From DATIJJ01 sp039936115 (GTDB lineage: Bacteria; Pseudomonadota; Gammaproteobacteria; DSM-16500), in contig JBDTIZ010000176.1 in assembly GCA_039936115.1 (NCBI GenBank), positions 1 through 17,886 of the forward strand: a stretch of DNA of 17,886 nucleotides, written 5' to 3'. Shown in pieces: positions 7,736-15,041 of the stretch. Both the position numbers and the translations under genes were made by a program. Under the pieces are notes generated by a model. The model worked only from the letters and a program-made list of their open reading frames with translations, was not told the origin of the DNA and did not search any database. How positions within the stretch are numbered: the stretch's first letter is position 1; each line of letters opens with the position of its first letter.

Positions 7736-8378
7736 TAAATTACTAGCTAACGTCGAACGGTATAAACGAGCTATCTCTGAAGCTGAAAAATGGCAAATAA
7801 GCATATCAGAAGTGATAATTGCATGGCTTGGGTATTTAAGTGCAGCGATTAATCTTGCTGAAGAAAGTGAATCAACCTGGTTAAAAGAAATATTAGCTGT
7901 GTATATCCAAGATATATTTAAGCAAATCGCAACTGTATCAGCCCATTATGCAGAAAGTATCAAAGCGGAAATGACAGAAATCAAATTTCCCAACGAACAA
8001 AAGGAAGAAAGAGAAAATAAAAAATTATGGGGAAATTTGTATTTAGAAAAATTGGATGCTGCACTAAAAAGCTATGTCACTTCTGATACCACTCGATTAA
8101 ATATTATAAGTAATATACGTGCTTTTTTATCAGGTGAAGCAATGGAAAATCAAGTCGTTATTATTGGCAAATTGTTATATGAAGCTGATCGTCTACAGTC
8201 AAGTCAAACAGCGAAGTTATTTAAGCTAAAAACACAGTCTGAATTAGCAACCCATCTCTATGCTGTTATTAAATTAATGGGCATCCAAATCACATCCGAA
8301 CAACAAGCTGGCTTTATTGGGGAATACAAAGCTTCTATTTACTCTCCAGTTATATTTTCATATAACATTCACTTATAA
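7716..8378 (+). CDS. Uncharacterised helical protein; 5' end probably frameshifted
   Basis: The open frame has no ATG near its beginning; the coordinates use TTG 7716, with CTG codons further up to a stop at 7677-7679. About 220 residues are predicted almost entirely helical and rich in E, K, Q and A, with a hydrophobic stretch EVIIAWLGYLSAAINLA near residues 32-48; no family is recognised. An ATG at 7663 opens in the adjacent frame and reads MSEQIDCHQSK up to a run of five A (7692-7696). If that run had six A, this ATG frame would join the long frame and give an intact protein of about 238 residues overlapping the end of the upstream gene. I therefore think the start is 7663 with a one-base deletion, sequencing error or programmed slip. 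A fusion with the upstream 346-aa frame is the other option. Confidence 0.55.
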   Translation: MQHPIINKLLANVERYKRAISEAEKWQISISEVIIAWLGYLSAAINLAEESESTWLKEILAVYIQDIFKQIATVSAHYAESIKAEMTEIKFPNEQKEERENKKLWGNLYLEKLDAALKSYVTSDTTRLNIISNIRAFLSGEAMENQVVIIGKLLYEADRLQSSQTAKLFKLKTQSELATHLYAVIKLMGIQITSEQQAGFIGEYKASIYSPVIFSYNIHL

Positions 8379-8446
8379 AAACACCCGCGGCCGATATTTC
8401 TTACTAAATCTCACTTAAGTTTTTATAAAATGTAAAATTACTTTAA

Positions 8447-8472
8447 TGTCATCCTGGAGCGTAGTGAAGGAT
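8447..8472 (+). repeat. Dispersed repeat TGTCATCCTG..GAAGGAT, copy 2
   Basis: A 26-base element that matches 6629-6653 in direct orientation, reading TGTCATCCTGGAGCG then TAGTGAAGGAT. It lies 5 nt beyond the radA stop, between that gene and the convergent unknown cassette. The rest of the 99-nt gap (8379-8477) is AT-rich with no convincing terminator. Confidence 0.7.
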
Positions 8473-8477
8473 CTGGT

Positions 8478-9842
8478 TTACAAGGATTTAAAATACTCAA
8501 CCGCTTCTTGCAATGTCTGCGCACCAAATACTTTCATACCATCCACAGTCCCTTTCGGTGCATTTCCATGCGGAACAATCGCTTGTTTAAAACCATGTTT
8601 TGCAGCTTCCCGTAATCGCTCTTGACCACTTTGTACGGGACGAATTTCACCCGCTAATCCTACTTCACCAAAAATAATCATTTCGCTTGGCACAGGACGA
8701 TTGCGTAAGCTGGACACCACAGCGAGTAACAAGGCTAAATCTCCACCTGTTTCTGTGATACGTACACCGCCAACCGCATTCACAAAAACATCTTGATCAA
8801 ATGTTGCAATACCACTGTGTCGGTGTAATACGGCCAGCAACATGGACAATCGTTGAGGATCAAGGCCCACACAAATTCTGCGTGGATTTCCCATGTGGCT
8901 TTGATCAACCAACGCTTGTACCTCAACTAACAGTGGTCGACTGCCTTCTTTCGTTGCCATAATGACACTGCCTGAAACGGGTTTTTCATACCGCGATAAA
9001 AAAATCGCAGACGGGTTACTAACTTCACGCAAGCCTTTATCCGTCATTGCAAAAATCCCCAGCTCATTCACCGCTCCAAACCGATTTTTAACCCCGCGGA
9101 TCAAACGGTAACGACTGTCTTGCTCGCCTTCAAAATATAAAACGGTATCAACCATATGTTCCAATACGCGAGGACCTGCAAGTGTGCCTTCTTTAGTGAC
9201 ATGACCAACAAGAAATAAAGCGGATTGAGTTTGCTTGGCAAATTTAACTAATTGCGCCGCACTTTCGCGCACTTGACCTACAGCACCGGGTGCTGATTGC
9301 AATAAATCTGTGTGCATGGTTTGAATGGAATCGACGACAAGAACTTGCGGTTGTTCTTTTAGCGCAAGTTTTAAAATACGTTCGACATGTGTATCGGCGA
9401 GCATTAACAATTTGTCTTCCGGTAAGCCTAACCGTCGGGCACGCATTGTCACTTGCAATAATGATTCTTCACCCGTGACATAAAGTACTTTGATTTGTTG
9501 ACTAAGATGACACAGTGTTTGCAGCAAAAGAGTTGATTTGCCAATACCAGGATCACCACCAATTAAAACCGCCGATCCCATGACCAAGCCGCCGCCTAAC
9601 ACGCGATCTAACTCTTTTAAGCCCGTTGCAAGACGCGCGTCTTCTTCTTGCAAGGTGATATCGGTCATTTGTGTAATCGTCGGTTCACCTGTCGCATAAC
9701 CTTGATAGCGCGCATGATTTACTGCTTGTCTGACTTCTTCCACGATGCTATTCCAAGTACCACATCCCAAGCACTGCCCAGACCATTTTGGAAATTGTGC
9801 ACCACAGTCTTGGCAGGTGTGAGTGATTTTGGTTTTGCTCAT
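8478..9842 (-). CDS. radA: DNA repair protein RadA (Sms)
   Basis: RadA is a RecA-related, DnaB-like ATPase that promotes branch migration of recombination intermediates. The 454 residues are the usual length. In order: zinc finger C10-x2-C13 and C24-x2-C27; Walker A GGDPGIGKST at 95-104; Walker B VLVVDSIQT with D171; the RadA-specific KNRFG motif at 252-256; and a C-terminal Lon-protease-like domain (about 270-454) that has a structural role and lacks protease activity. The start is supported by GAGGA about 6 nt upstream on the minus strand. It follows the garR-like gene by only 2 nt, so the two are transcribed together from right to left. Nothing is missing. The operon with a hydroxyacid dehydrogenase is not a partnership with an obvious functional reason. 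Confidence 0.97.
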   Translation of the reverse strand: MSKTKITHTCQDCGAQFPKWSGQCLGCGTWNSIVEEVRQAVNHARYQGYATGEPTITQMTDITLQEEDARLATGLKELDRVLGGGLVMGSAVLIGGDPGIGKSTLLLQTLCHLSQQIKVLYVTGEESLLQVTMRARRLGLPEDKLLMLADTHVERILKLALKEQPQVLVVDSIQTMHTDLLQSAPGAVGQVRESAAQLVKFAKQTQSALFLVGHVTKEGTLAGPRVLEHMVDTVLYFEGEQDSRYRLIRGVKNRFGAVNELGIFAMTDKGLREVSNPSAIFLSRYEKPVSGSVIMATKEGSRPLLVEVQALVDQSHMGNPRRICVGLDPQRLSMLLAVLHRHSGIATFDQDVFVNAVGGVRITETGGDLALLLAVVSSLRNRPVPSEMIIFGEVGLAGEIRPVQSGQERLREAAKHGFKQAIVPHGNAPKGTVDGMKVFGAQTLQEAVEYFKSL

Positions 9843-9844
9843 GA

Positions 9845-10708
9845 TTATTCCTCGGTCAATAAATGCAAAGCAGAGGAATCCAGTTCACCATGACCTTTTA
9901 AAACCAAACGATCGAGTGAATGCATTGCATGATTCGCACCCGGTAAATCAACATTAGTTTGATGAGCTTGTTCCAAAGCCAAATGCATATCTTTGCGATG
10001 CAAAACAGCTTTGAATCCAGGTTTGTAGTCATTCTCTATCATTCGTTGGCCGTGAATTTCTAGCACGCGACTGCTAGCGAACCCACCCAGTAATGCATCG
10101 CGGACTTTGCTAGGATCAACCCCCGACGCTTTTGCCAGAGCCATGGCTTCACTTACGCCTATAATGGTTTCCGCAATAATAATTTGATTACAGGCTTTTG
10201 CAATTTGTCCTGCGCCATGTTCACCAATATGAACAACTTGTTTGCCTAAGACTTTGAAAATAGGTTGCACTTTTTTTAGTACAGCTTCTTTACCGCCAAC
10301 CATGATAGATAATGTACCTTCTATGGCACCTTTTTCACCGCCTGATACGGGTGCATCTAGCATTTCAATGCGTTTCTTTTCCAATTGTGCGGCAATTCGT
10401 TGAGTGGCTGCGGCTGAAATAGTACTCATATCAATAACAATACAACCCGTTTTCGCTGAATGAATCACGCCATTTTTGCCCAACAGAATTTCTTCAACAT
10501 CGTGGGTAGTAGGGACGATTGTGATGATGACATCAACATTAGCTGCTAATTCTTTTGGCGAAGAACAAATAGTGGCACCTGCTTCGGCCATGGGTTCTGC
10601 AATATCAGCACGGCGTGCATAAACAGAAACCGGAAAACCGGCACTGAGTAAATTTAGCGCCATGGGCTTTCCCATGATGCCAAGACCAATAAAACCAATG
10701 TGTTGCAT
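9845..10708 (-). CDS. garR: Beta-hydroxyacid dehydrogenase, GarR-like (tartronate semialdehyde reductase type)
   Basis: This 287-residue NAD(P)-dependent reductase belongs to the 3-hydroxyisobutyrate dehydrogenase / tartronate-semialdehyde (2-hydroxy-3-oxopropionate) reductase family. The Rossmann nucleotide site is IGFIGLGIMGKPM at residues 4-16, the substrate motif DAPVSGGEKGAIEGT starts at 118, and the catalytic lysine is K171 with N174 in GQIAKACNQ. It resembles E. coli GarR along its whole length by eye, but close relatives use other beta-hydroxyacids, so the substrate is provisional. I start at ATG 10708: AGGAA stands 7-8 nt upstream and the Rossmann fold begins at residue 3. Open frame continuing to 11020 would translate the hairpin repeat at 10849-10956 and is not protein. 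It is the first gene of a two-gene unit with radA. Cytoplasmic. Confidence 0.85.
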   Translation of the reverse strand: MQHIGFIGLGIMGKPMALNLLSAGFPVSVYARRADIAEPMAEAGATICSSPKELAANVDVIITIVPTTHDVEEILLGKNGVIHSAKTGCIVIDMSTISAAATQRIAAQLEKKRIEMLDAPVSGGEKGAIEGTLSIMVGGKEAVLKKVQPIFKVLGKQVVHIGEHGAGQIAKACNQIIIAETIIGVSEAMALAKASGVDPSKVRDALLGGFASSRVLEIHGQRMIENDYKPGFKAVLHRKDMHLALEQAHQTNVDLPGANHAMHSLDRLVLKGHGELDSSALHLLTEE

Positions 10709-10848
10709 AGGCGGCTTCCTTATTGAATTAATGTATCGATAACTGTGATCAAGAAAATATAATAATGGAGAAAATCTTATAAAGGAATGCAAATTAAGTT
10801 GGCTGCTTAAGTTAAAGGTTGCGGGTCGATGGGCGTTTTGCAGACTTC

Positions 10849-10956
10849 TTTGCTTTTGTAGGGGCGAACCTGTGTGTTTGCCCTCTCTATCGAAGAAATA
10901 ATGTTGCATATTTAGGCTGCTGGGCGAACACACAGGTTCGCCCCTACAAAAGCAAA
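10849..10956. repeat. GGGCGAACC hairpin family, copy 3
   Basis: Arms at 10849-10883 and 10922-10956 pair over 35 bases with a single G-T type mismatch, around a 38-nt loop unrelated to that of copy 1. The core GTAGGGGCGAACCTGTGTG is shared with copy 1 except for one base. It lies in the 312-nt gap 10709-11020 between the garR-like start and the stop of the orphan 797-aa gene. Apart from the hairpin, that gap holds an AT-rich leader before garR in which I see no convincing promoter pair. Confidence 0.85.
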
Positions 10957-11020
10957 AAAAATCTGCAACAACGCCGGTAGTATCTCTGTCGTCGTACCAC
11001 GGCTTGTCCGCGGTATCCAA

Positions 11021-13414
11021 TCAACTTGGCGTCTGTTTTGATGTTTTGATTTGTAAAGAGGGTCCATAGGTAGGTTGCCGTTGCTCTTCAGGATAAGAAA
11101 TAAACTTCTGTGCAGATAATTGATGACCTTGTAGAACCGCAAGCATACCCGGATTATTTAATTGTTCGCAAGCGGAGGTTACTCTGCGGCGCTCTTGGAT
11201 GGAATAAGCGAGATATATTTCTAGCGTGAGTAGTTTTTTCTGCAAACCGGACCGATAAGTTTCTACTGGCAGTTTAAATAATAATTCTTTCTCAACTAAG
11301 TTTAATGCTGAAAATTTTTCTTTCCCCAGGTTTTTTATCAAGCTAAACACATGTTGAAAAGCTTCCGGCTCGTTTAATAAAAACTTGGCAACAGTTTTCA
11401 TAAAGCTAATATCTTTTACTCCAATTATCCCTTTATTAATTAATTCTAAGAAAAAATCATGACTCGTGATAATGATGCCTTCATACCAAGTTATTTCATT
11501 CTGTTTCATCAATTGTTTAATGACAGCTCCCGCAGTGTTAAGAAAAAAATATTGGGAATGTTTTCCTTGGTGGCGCTTAAAATCTATTGGTGTAGTTTCA
11601 GTGTCGATGACAGGTATTTTATTTTTGTCCTCAATATCTTTAAGCAATAGATTTTGTGACATCGTTAAAACAGACAAAAGCTGACTTGCGCCTTTTGCTT
11701 CGTGATTCTGTTGCAGCGTAGCAATTCCCATATTGAGATGCTTTAAGATTTCTTTTCTGCAATTGGGTGCTGCTAGATTTATTTCTTTTATGTTGGCGGA
11801 ACAAACTAGATAATAATTAAAGATAGAGCTCTCAAATAACCGTAAATCAAGCGCCCCTAGGTTGCTCAACAAGTTTGTGTGAATGAGTTTAGTAATTTTT
11901 TGAGTTAATCTTTTTTGATCCCATGGATTTTGAATACGGGCAAAACGACACGCTTCAAGCGCTAGCATAAATTCATGATACACGTTGATCCGATCGCGTA
12001 ACTCAGTGATGAGTCCGTCAATACTCATCCGTTTATAGACATGAATATTAATTGTCGTACAAAAAGCAGAGGCCCATCGTTTTTTTTCTTCTGGCGCGAG
12101 CAGTTTTTGTTGAACATCTAAGGGCCCTGTAAAATGTTTGATACCGGGTGCAGAAAAATCTGTATGCGTAATGAAAGCGTACTGAGTCACATGCCCTTTG
12201 ATTCTTAGTTTGACAATATTAGATGTCACTAACTGTGTTGCATATAATGTTAATGCTCCACTACCATTCCTTTGTGCATTGTTAAAATCTCTTTCGAGAG
12301 CAATTTTTCCGGTTTGATTGCCATGGTCTAAACAAATTTCGAAAGTGATTCCAAAGCGCGAACCATTGGCAGTCACGCCTATTATTTGTGGTTGAAAAAC
12401 AGTTTTTGCAAAATTCGGGAGCTGATCGCGAGCTGCTTCAGCTTTTTGTCTATTATCGCCTGCTGCTTTTTTAATATCGGCAGCATACTGAAAACTCAGT
12501 TGAGTTATTTCAGATAGCTCAACACTGATTTGATTGTTTGAGAGGTTTTGGTTTTCTAATCTAGCTAAAAAATGATTTAACAGCATCTTCAAATCATTAG
12601 GTGCTGGATATTCTAAATTTGTATCGCAGAGAGCTATGAGTTCTTCAATTTGCTCAACCGTGACATTATCGGGTTCCGTGGAACTTATCAGTTTTGTTGC
12701 TTTTTTGACAGCGCTTGCTAGGCTTTCTCCTGTAGTATTGCCAGTGTAAAAAACTGTTGTTGTCTTAGGATAGTCCGGGTCTCTTCGAGAAGGGAAGGCT
12801 TTCGATATTACATCGATGCGTGGGAGCGAGCCCGCTTGAATGTAAATCGCAACACAATGAATTTCTCGATGATTATTTTCCACGGGAAATGTGCCTAACG
12901 CTAAATGTAAATTTTCGGGAAGTTTTTTCGCGAGAGCTTCAATTCTTTTGATGAGTTGTCCAAATACTTTCTCAGTAAAAGGTCCGCGTTCAGCCGCAGG
13001 ATAAAAGAAAAATTCATTCGTGCTTACGCGAGTAATAGAATTCTTACAATCCGATTCCACCACGGGTTTGGCATTGAGCGCTTTGCTTTCAAAGAGAAAA
13101 TTATCTTGCAAATGGCGTTGGGTGCCGATGCCTGCCAATTGCTGAATTTGTTCCATCACGCGATCGAGAAGTTCTACATTGGTTTCTTCTGAATAGGTGA
13201 TTTTTTTTCCTGGAATAATGGCATTACCCATTACATTGAATTCGCCATTATTATCATTATTGGGTAAGTCGCATTGGGTAATAACGATTTCGCGTATTGT
13301 CACATTGTGAGCTTGGCGGATAGGTGCGAGTAGTCGCTTTTCTAGCCGAGCTTTGTAATGCTGCTCGAGTGAGGAGAATTCGATTTTGGAGGGCTGTGAT
13401 TGATTTGAATGCAT
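11021..13414 (-). CDS. Orphan 797-residue protein of unknown function
   Basis: I do not recognise this protein. It has no signal peptide and no clear transmembrane helix, so it is probably cytoplasmic or exported by a signal-peptide-independent route. Residues 1-110 are charged; about 110-230 contain alternating strands and helices (FFFYPAAERGPF, NLHLALGTFPV, HCVAIYIQAG, DVISKAFPSRRDPDY, TVFYTGNTTGES). Residues 250-345 are helical. About 345-460 are again strand-rich (IIGVTANGSRFGITFEICLDHG). The last 330 residues are a long helical region with a polar Q/E/K/S tail ending TSKQTPS. The start ATG 13414 has only a weak ribosome site and lies 17 nt beyond a terminator hairpin. Large soluble proteins without relatives, placed between core genes in Legionellales-like genomes, are often type IV secretion effectors. 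That is a guess by context, with no motif to prove it. Confidence 0.7.
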   Translation of the reverse strand: MHSNQSQPSKIEFSSLEQHYKARLEKRLLAPIRQAHNVTIREIVITQCDLPNNDNNGEFNVMGNAIIPGKKITYSEETNVELLDRVMEQIQQLAGIGTQRHLQDNFLFESKALNAKPVVESDCKNSITRVSTNEFFFYPAAERGPFTEKVFGQLIKRIEALAKKLPENLHLALGTFPVENNHREIHCVAIYIQAGSLPRIDVISKAFPSRRDPDYPKTTTVFYTGNTTGESLASAVKKATKLISSTEPDNVTVEQIEELIALCDTNLEYPAPNDLKMLLNHFLARLENQNLSNNQISVELSEITQLSFQYAADIKKAAGDNRQKAEAARDQLPNFAKTVFQPQIIGVTANGSRFGITFEICLDHGNQTGKIALERDFNNAQRNGSGALTLYATQLVTSNIVKLRIKGHVTQYAFITHTDFSAPGIKHFTGPLDVQQKLLAPEEKKRWASAFCTTINIHVYKRMSIDGLITELRDRINVYHEFMLALEACRFARIQNPWDQKRLTQKITKLIHTNLLSNLGALDLRLFESSIFNYYLVCSANIKEINLAAPNCRKEILKHLNMGIATLQQNHEAKGASQLLSVLTMSQNLLLKDIEDKNKIPVIDTETTPIDFKRHQGKHSQYFFLNTAGAVIKQLMKQNEITWYEGIIITSHDFFLELINKGIIGVKDISFMKTVAKFLLNEPEAFQHVFSLIKNLGKEKFSALNLVEKELLFKLPVETYRSGLQKKLLTLEIYLAYSIQERRRVTSACEQLNNPGMLAVLQGHQLSAQKFISYPEEQRQPTYGPSLQIKTSKQTPS

Positions 13415-13431
13415 GATGAGTAATTTTAAAT

Positions 13432-13457
13432 AGAGGGGCAGATCGGTGTGCCCCTCT
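13432..13457 (-). terminator. Rho-independent-type terminator of the lipoprotein gene
   Basis: On the minus strand, a 9-bp perfect GC-rich stem (AGAGGGGCA facing TGCCCCTCT) closes an 8-nt loop and is followed by ATTTAAAATTA. It starts 31 nt past the stop of the glycine-zipper gene. The tail is A/T rather than pure T, so efficiency may be moderate. It ends only 17 nt before the start of the 797-aa gene, which therefore needs read-through or a promoter overlapping this site. Confidence 0.7.
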
Positions 13458-13487
13458 GTTATCCAAGCTGATTAGGTTTCCATAGAA

Positions 13488-13946
13488 TTAACTGATGATT
13501 TTCCAGGTACCATCAGGTTGACGACAAGCTGTGCCATAGACTTGCTGTTTCTTTCCAGCAATAGTCGCTGTGGAGCGATATTCGCGGCAATATTCGTTGC
13601 CATCGATAGTCACATTTTGCGTAGGGACGACTGTATAGCTGTTGCCTGAATTTTGATTTTGCCAATAAGCCGGTTTGCCAATCGGATTGCTTTCTAGAGC
13701 ACGTTCCATTTTCAATCGATCTGTGTCGTCCATGTTTTTACCGATTGCACCACCAATGAAAGCGCCTGCGAGCGCACCCGCGCCAACCGCAACCAATTTA
13801 CCGCTACCCTGACCAAATTGACTGCCGACGAGTCCACCGATAACACCACCTGATAGCGTGCCAACGTCTTGTTTATTCATATTTTCACATCCTGCTAAAC
13901 TGATGCTTGCGATCAAAGCAACGAATGCAGATAGTATTTTTTTCAT
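13488..13946 (-). CDS. Glycine-zipper lipoprotein, 17-kDa surface antigen / RT0821-Lpp0805-like
   Basis: From ATG 13946 the 152-residue protein begins MKKILSAFVALIASISLAGC, a lipoprotein signal peptide with lipobox LAGC and acylated cysteine at residue 20. Next comes a glycine-zipper hairpin of two membrane-type helices (GTLSGGVIGGLVGSQFG, then GALAGAFIGGAIGKNMD), as in the Rickettsia 17-kDa antigen family. The remaining C-terminal domain, about 70 residues, is strand-rich with conserved EYCREYRSTATIAGKKQQVYG and CRQPDGTWKI, the usual form of this surface-protein family. It is expected to be anchored in the outer membrane; its exact role is unknown. Start choice: GGAG (minus strand, 13961-13958) is 11 nt from ATG 13946 but only 2 nt from ATG 13955; ATG 13979 would prepend non-signal residues. 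A terminator hairpin follows. Monocistronic. Confidence 0.88.
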   Translation of the reverse strand: MKKILSAFVALIASISLAGCENMNKQDVGTLSGGVIGGLVGSQFGQGSGKLVAVGAGALAGAFIGGAIGKNMDDTDRLKMERALESNPIGKPAYWQNQNSGNSYTVVPTQNVTIDGNEYCREYRSTATIAGKKQQVYGTACRQPDGTWKIIS

Positions 13947-14172
13947 AGGTTTCATTACTCCAAGTAGGATTTGGTACATTAAGCGGTGGCTATTCTATAC
14001 TGAGACTTCCTGCCGCGCCAGCTTAATGCGCACAAATTAAAAACAGCATGAAACGTGTTTTTATGCGTTATTTATTTGATCTTCAGTCTCAATCGGGTCA
14101 GAATAAGCCCGAGAATAAAAACATGGGCTCCCGCTGAAATTGAAAAGAGGGAGTAAATGAGGCTTAAAAAGA
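13947..14172. promoter_or_regulatory. Divergent intergenic region with weak promoter candidate and hairpin
   Basis: The space separates the minus-strand lipoprotein from the plus-strand GNAT gene. On the minus strand a TATAGAAT -10-like box occurs at 13999-13992, without a good -35 match. AAAAACA (14039-14045) and TGTTTTT (14056-14062) form a 7-bp hairpin. No coding potential is evident. The promoter call is tentative. Confidence 0.3.
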
Positions 14173-14625
14173 ATGACATACCATAAACCCTATCCTGAAT
14201 TAACGTTTGGTGAATATGTATTTACTGCGGATAAGAAAAAACTAGATCTTCAGTATTTATACAATTTGTTATGCGTTCCTTCCCAGTATTCCACCGGTTT
14301 GCCGCCAGAGCGTTTTCCATTAGTCGTGGAAAACTCTGTTTGTTTTAGCGTGCATTTTCACGGCAAGCAAATTGGATTTTCTCGTGTCATTACGGATTAT
14401 TCAGAATTTGCCTCGCTGTGGGATGTGTTTATTGACAGTGAACATCGCGGTAAAGGCATTGGAAAAGCATTAATGAAATATATTTTAGACCATCCACGCT
14501 TAAGAGGCGTTTTCCGCTGGTTCCTGATGACGGAAGATGCGCATGGACTTTATCAAAAATATGGTTTCAAAACGGAAGCGTATAATCCTTACGTGATGAT
14601 GAAAGTGATGAGTGGTGGGTTTTAA
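14173..14625 (+). CDS. GNAT family N-acetyltransferase
   Basis: A 150-residue single-domain acetyl-CoA-dependent acetyltransferase. The diagnostic acetyl-CoA loop is RGKGIGK at residues 92-98, after the strand SLWDVFIDSEH, and the later DAHGLYQKYGF segment is the normal motif B for this group. The N-terminus (YLYNLLCVPSQYSTGLPPERF) resembles small cytosolic GNAT proteins of unknown substrate. ATG 14173 is preceded by GAGG around 14158-14162, about 11 nt away, which is acceptable. It converges on the polyamine operon and stands alone. The function beyond acetylation of a small molecule or peptide cannot be given. Confidence 0.85.
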   Translation: MTYHKPYPELTFGEYVFTADKKKLDLQYLYNLLCVPSQYSTGLPPERFPLVVENSVCFSVHFHGKQIGFSRVITDYSEFASLWDVFIDSEHRGKGIGKALMKYILDHPRLRGVFRWFLMTEDAHGLYQKYGFKTEAYNPYVMMKVMSGGF

Positions 14626-14662
14626 AAACCTGCACGAATGAACCCGCCTAAATCCTCCTTCT

Positions 14663-14759
14663 GCGCTTGCACGCTGTCCCGCGCTTGCCACTGTCTCCGC
14701 GCTTGCACACTGTCACCCCGCTTGCACACTGTCACCCCGCGCTTGCACACTGTCACCCC
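14663..14759. repeat. Five-unit degenerate tandem array (GCGCTTGCACACTGTC)
   Basis: Five units begin at 14663, 14681, 14699, 14720 and 14739, 18-21 bases each, sharing GC(GC)TTGCACACTGTC followed by C-runs. The last three are nearly identical and the first two have lost bases. There are no spacers, so it is not CRISPR. It forms the left half of the symmetric structure described next. The surrounding gap 14626-15041 (416 nt) has no gene; 14966-15041 holds nothing recognised. Confidence 0.8.
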
Positions 14760-14884
14760 GCACTTGTTGCGGGGTCTGGAATTAAAAACATAAAAAAAAA
14801 TCATTAAAAAAAATAAAAATGTATTTTTTATTATTTAAAGCCCAGACCCCGCAACAAGTGCGGGGTGACAGTGTGCAAGCGCGG
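14737..14884. repeat. 43-bp perfect inverted repeat between convergent genes
   Basis: Arms 14737-14779 and 14842-14884 are exact reverse complements. The inner part of each arm has its own small palindrome (CCCCGCACTTG / TTGCGGGG). The 62-nt loop is almost pure A/T. The right arm continues into decaying reverse units of the left array (14862-14882, 14883-14901, then weaker to about 14965). It can fold into a very stable hairpin on either strand and may act as a two-way transcription barrier for the GNAT and potD genes. Inner ACCCCGC...GCGGGGT resembles a dispersed palindromic family seen in many proteobacteria. Confidence 0.85.
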
Positions 14885-15041
14885 AGACAGTGTGCAAGTG
14901 CGGTTACAGAGTGGTGCAGGGGCGCAGGGCGACAGCATAGTGCGGGTGACAGCGTAGTTGAGGATTAGCAGTGTAGTGAGAGATGCCAGTATGAAGTAAA
15001 GTGGGGGTTGTAGATAAGCGGAAATAAGAGCAAGAAAGCAA

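Noticed and set aside
8379..8446. Terminator between the unknown cassette and radA
   Set aside because: Only loosely paired AT sequence is present, with no GC-rich stem followed by a T-run.
10709..11020. 104-residue N-terminal extension of the garR-like protein
   Set aside because: It would translate the hairpin repeat; a good ribosome site and the Rossmann start favour 10708.
14622..14804. Small repetitive open frame on the minus strand
   Set aside because: It is the tandem array read as protein (VCKRG-type repeats), an artefact.
14663..14965. CRISPR array
   Set aside because: Units are contiguous with no spacers, and they are degenerate and mirrored rather than directly repeated throughout.
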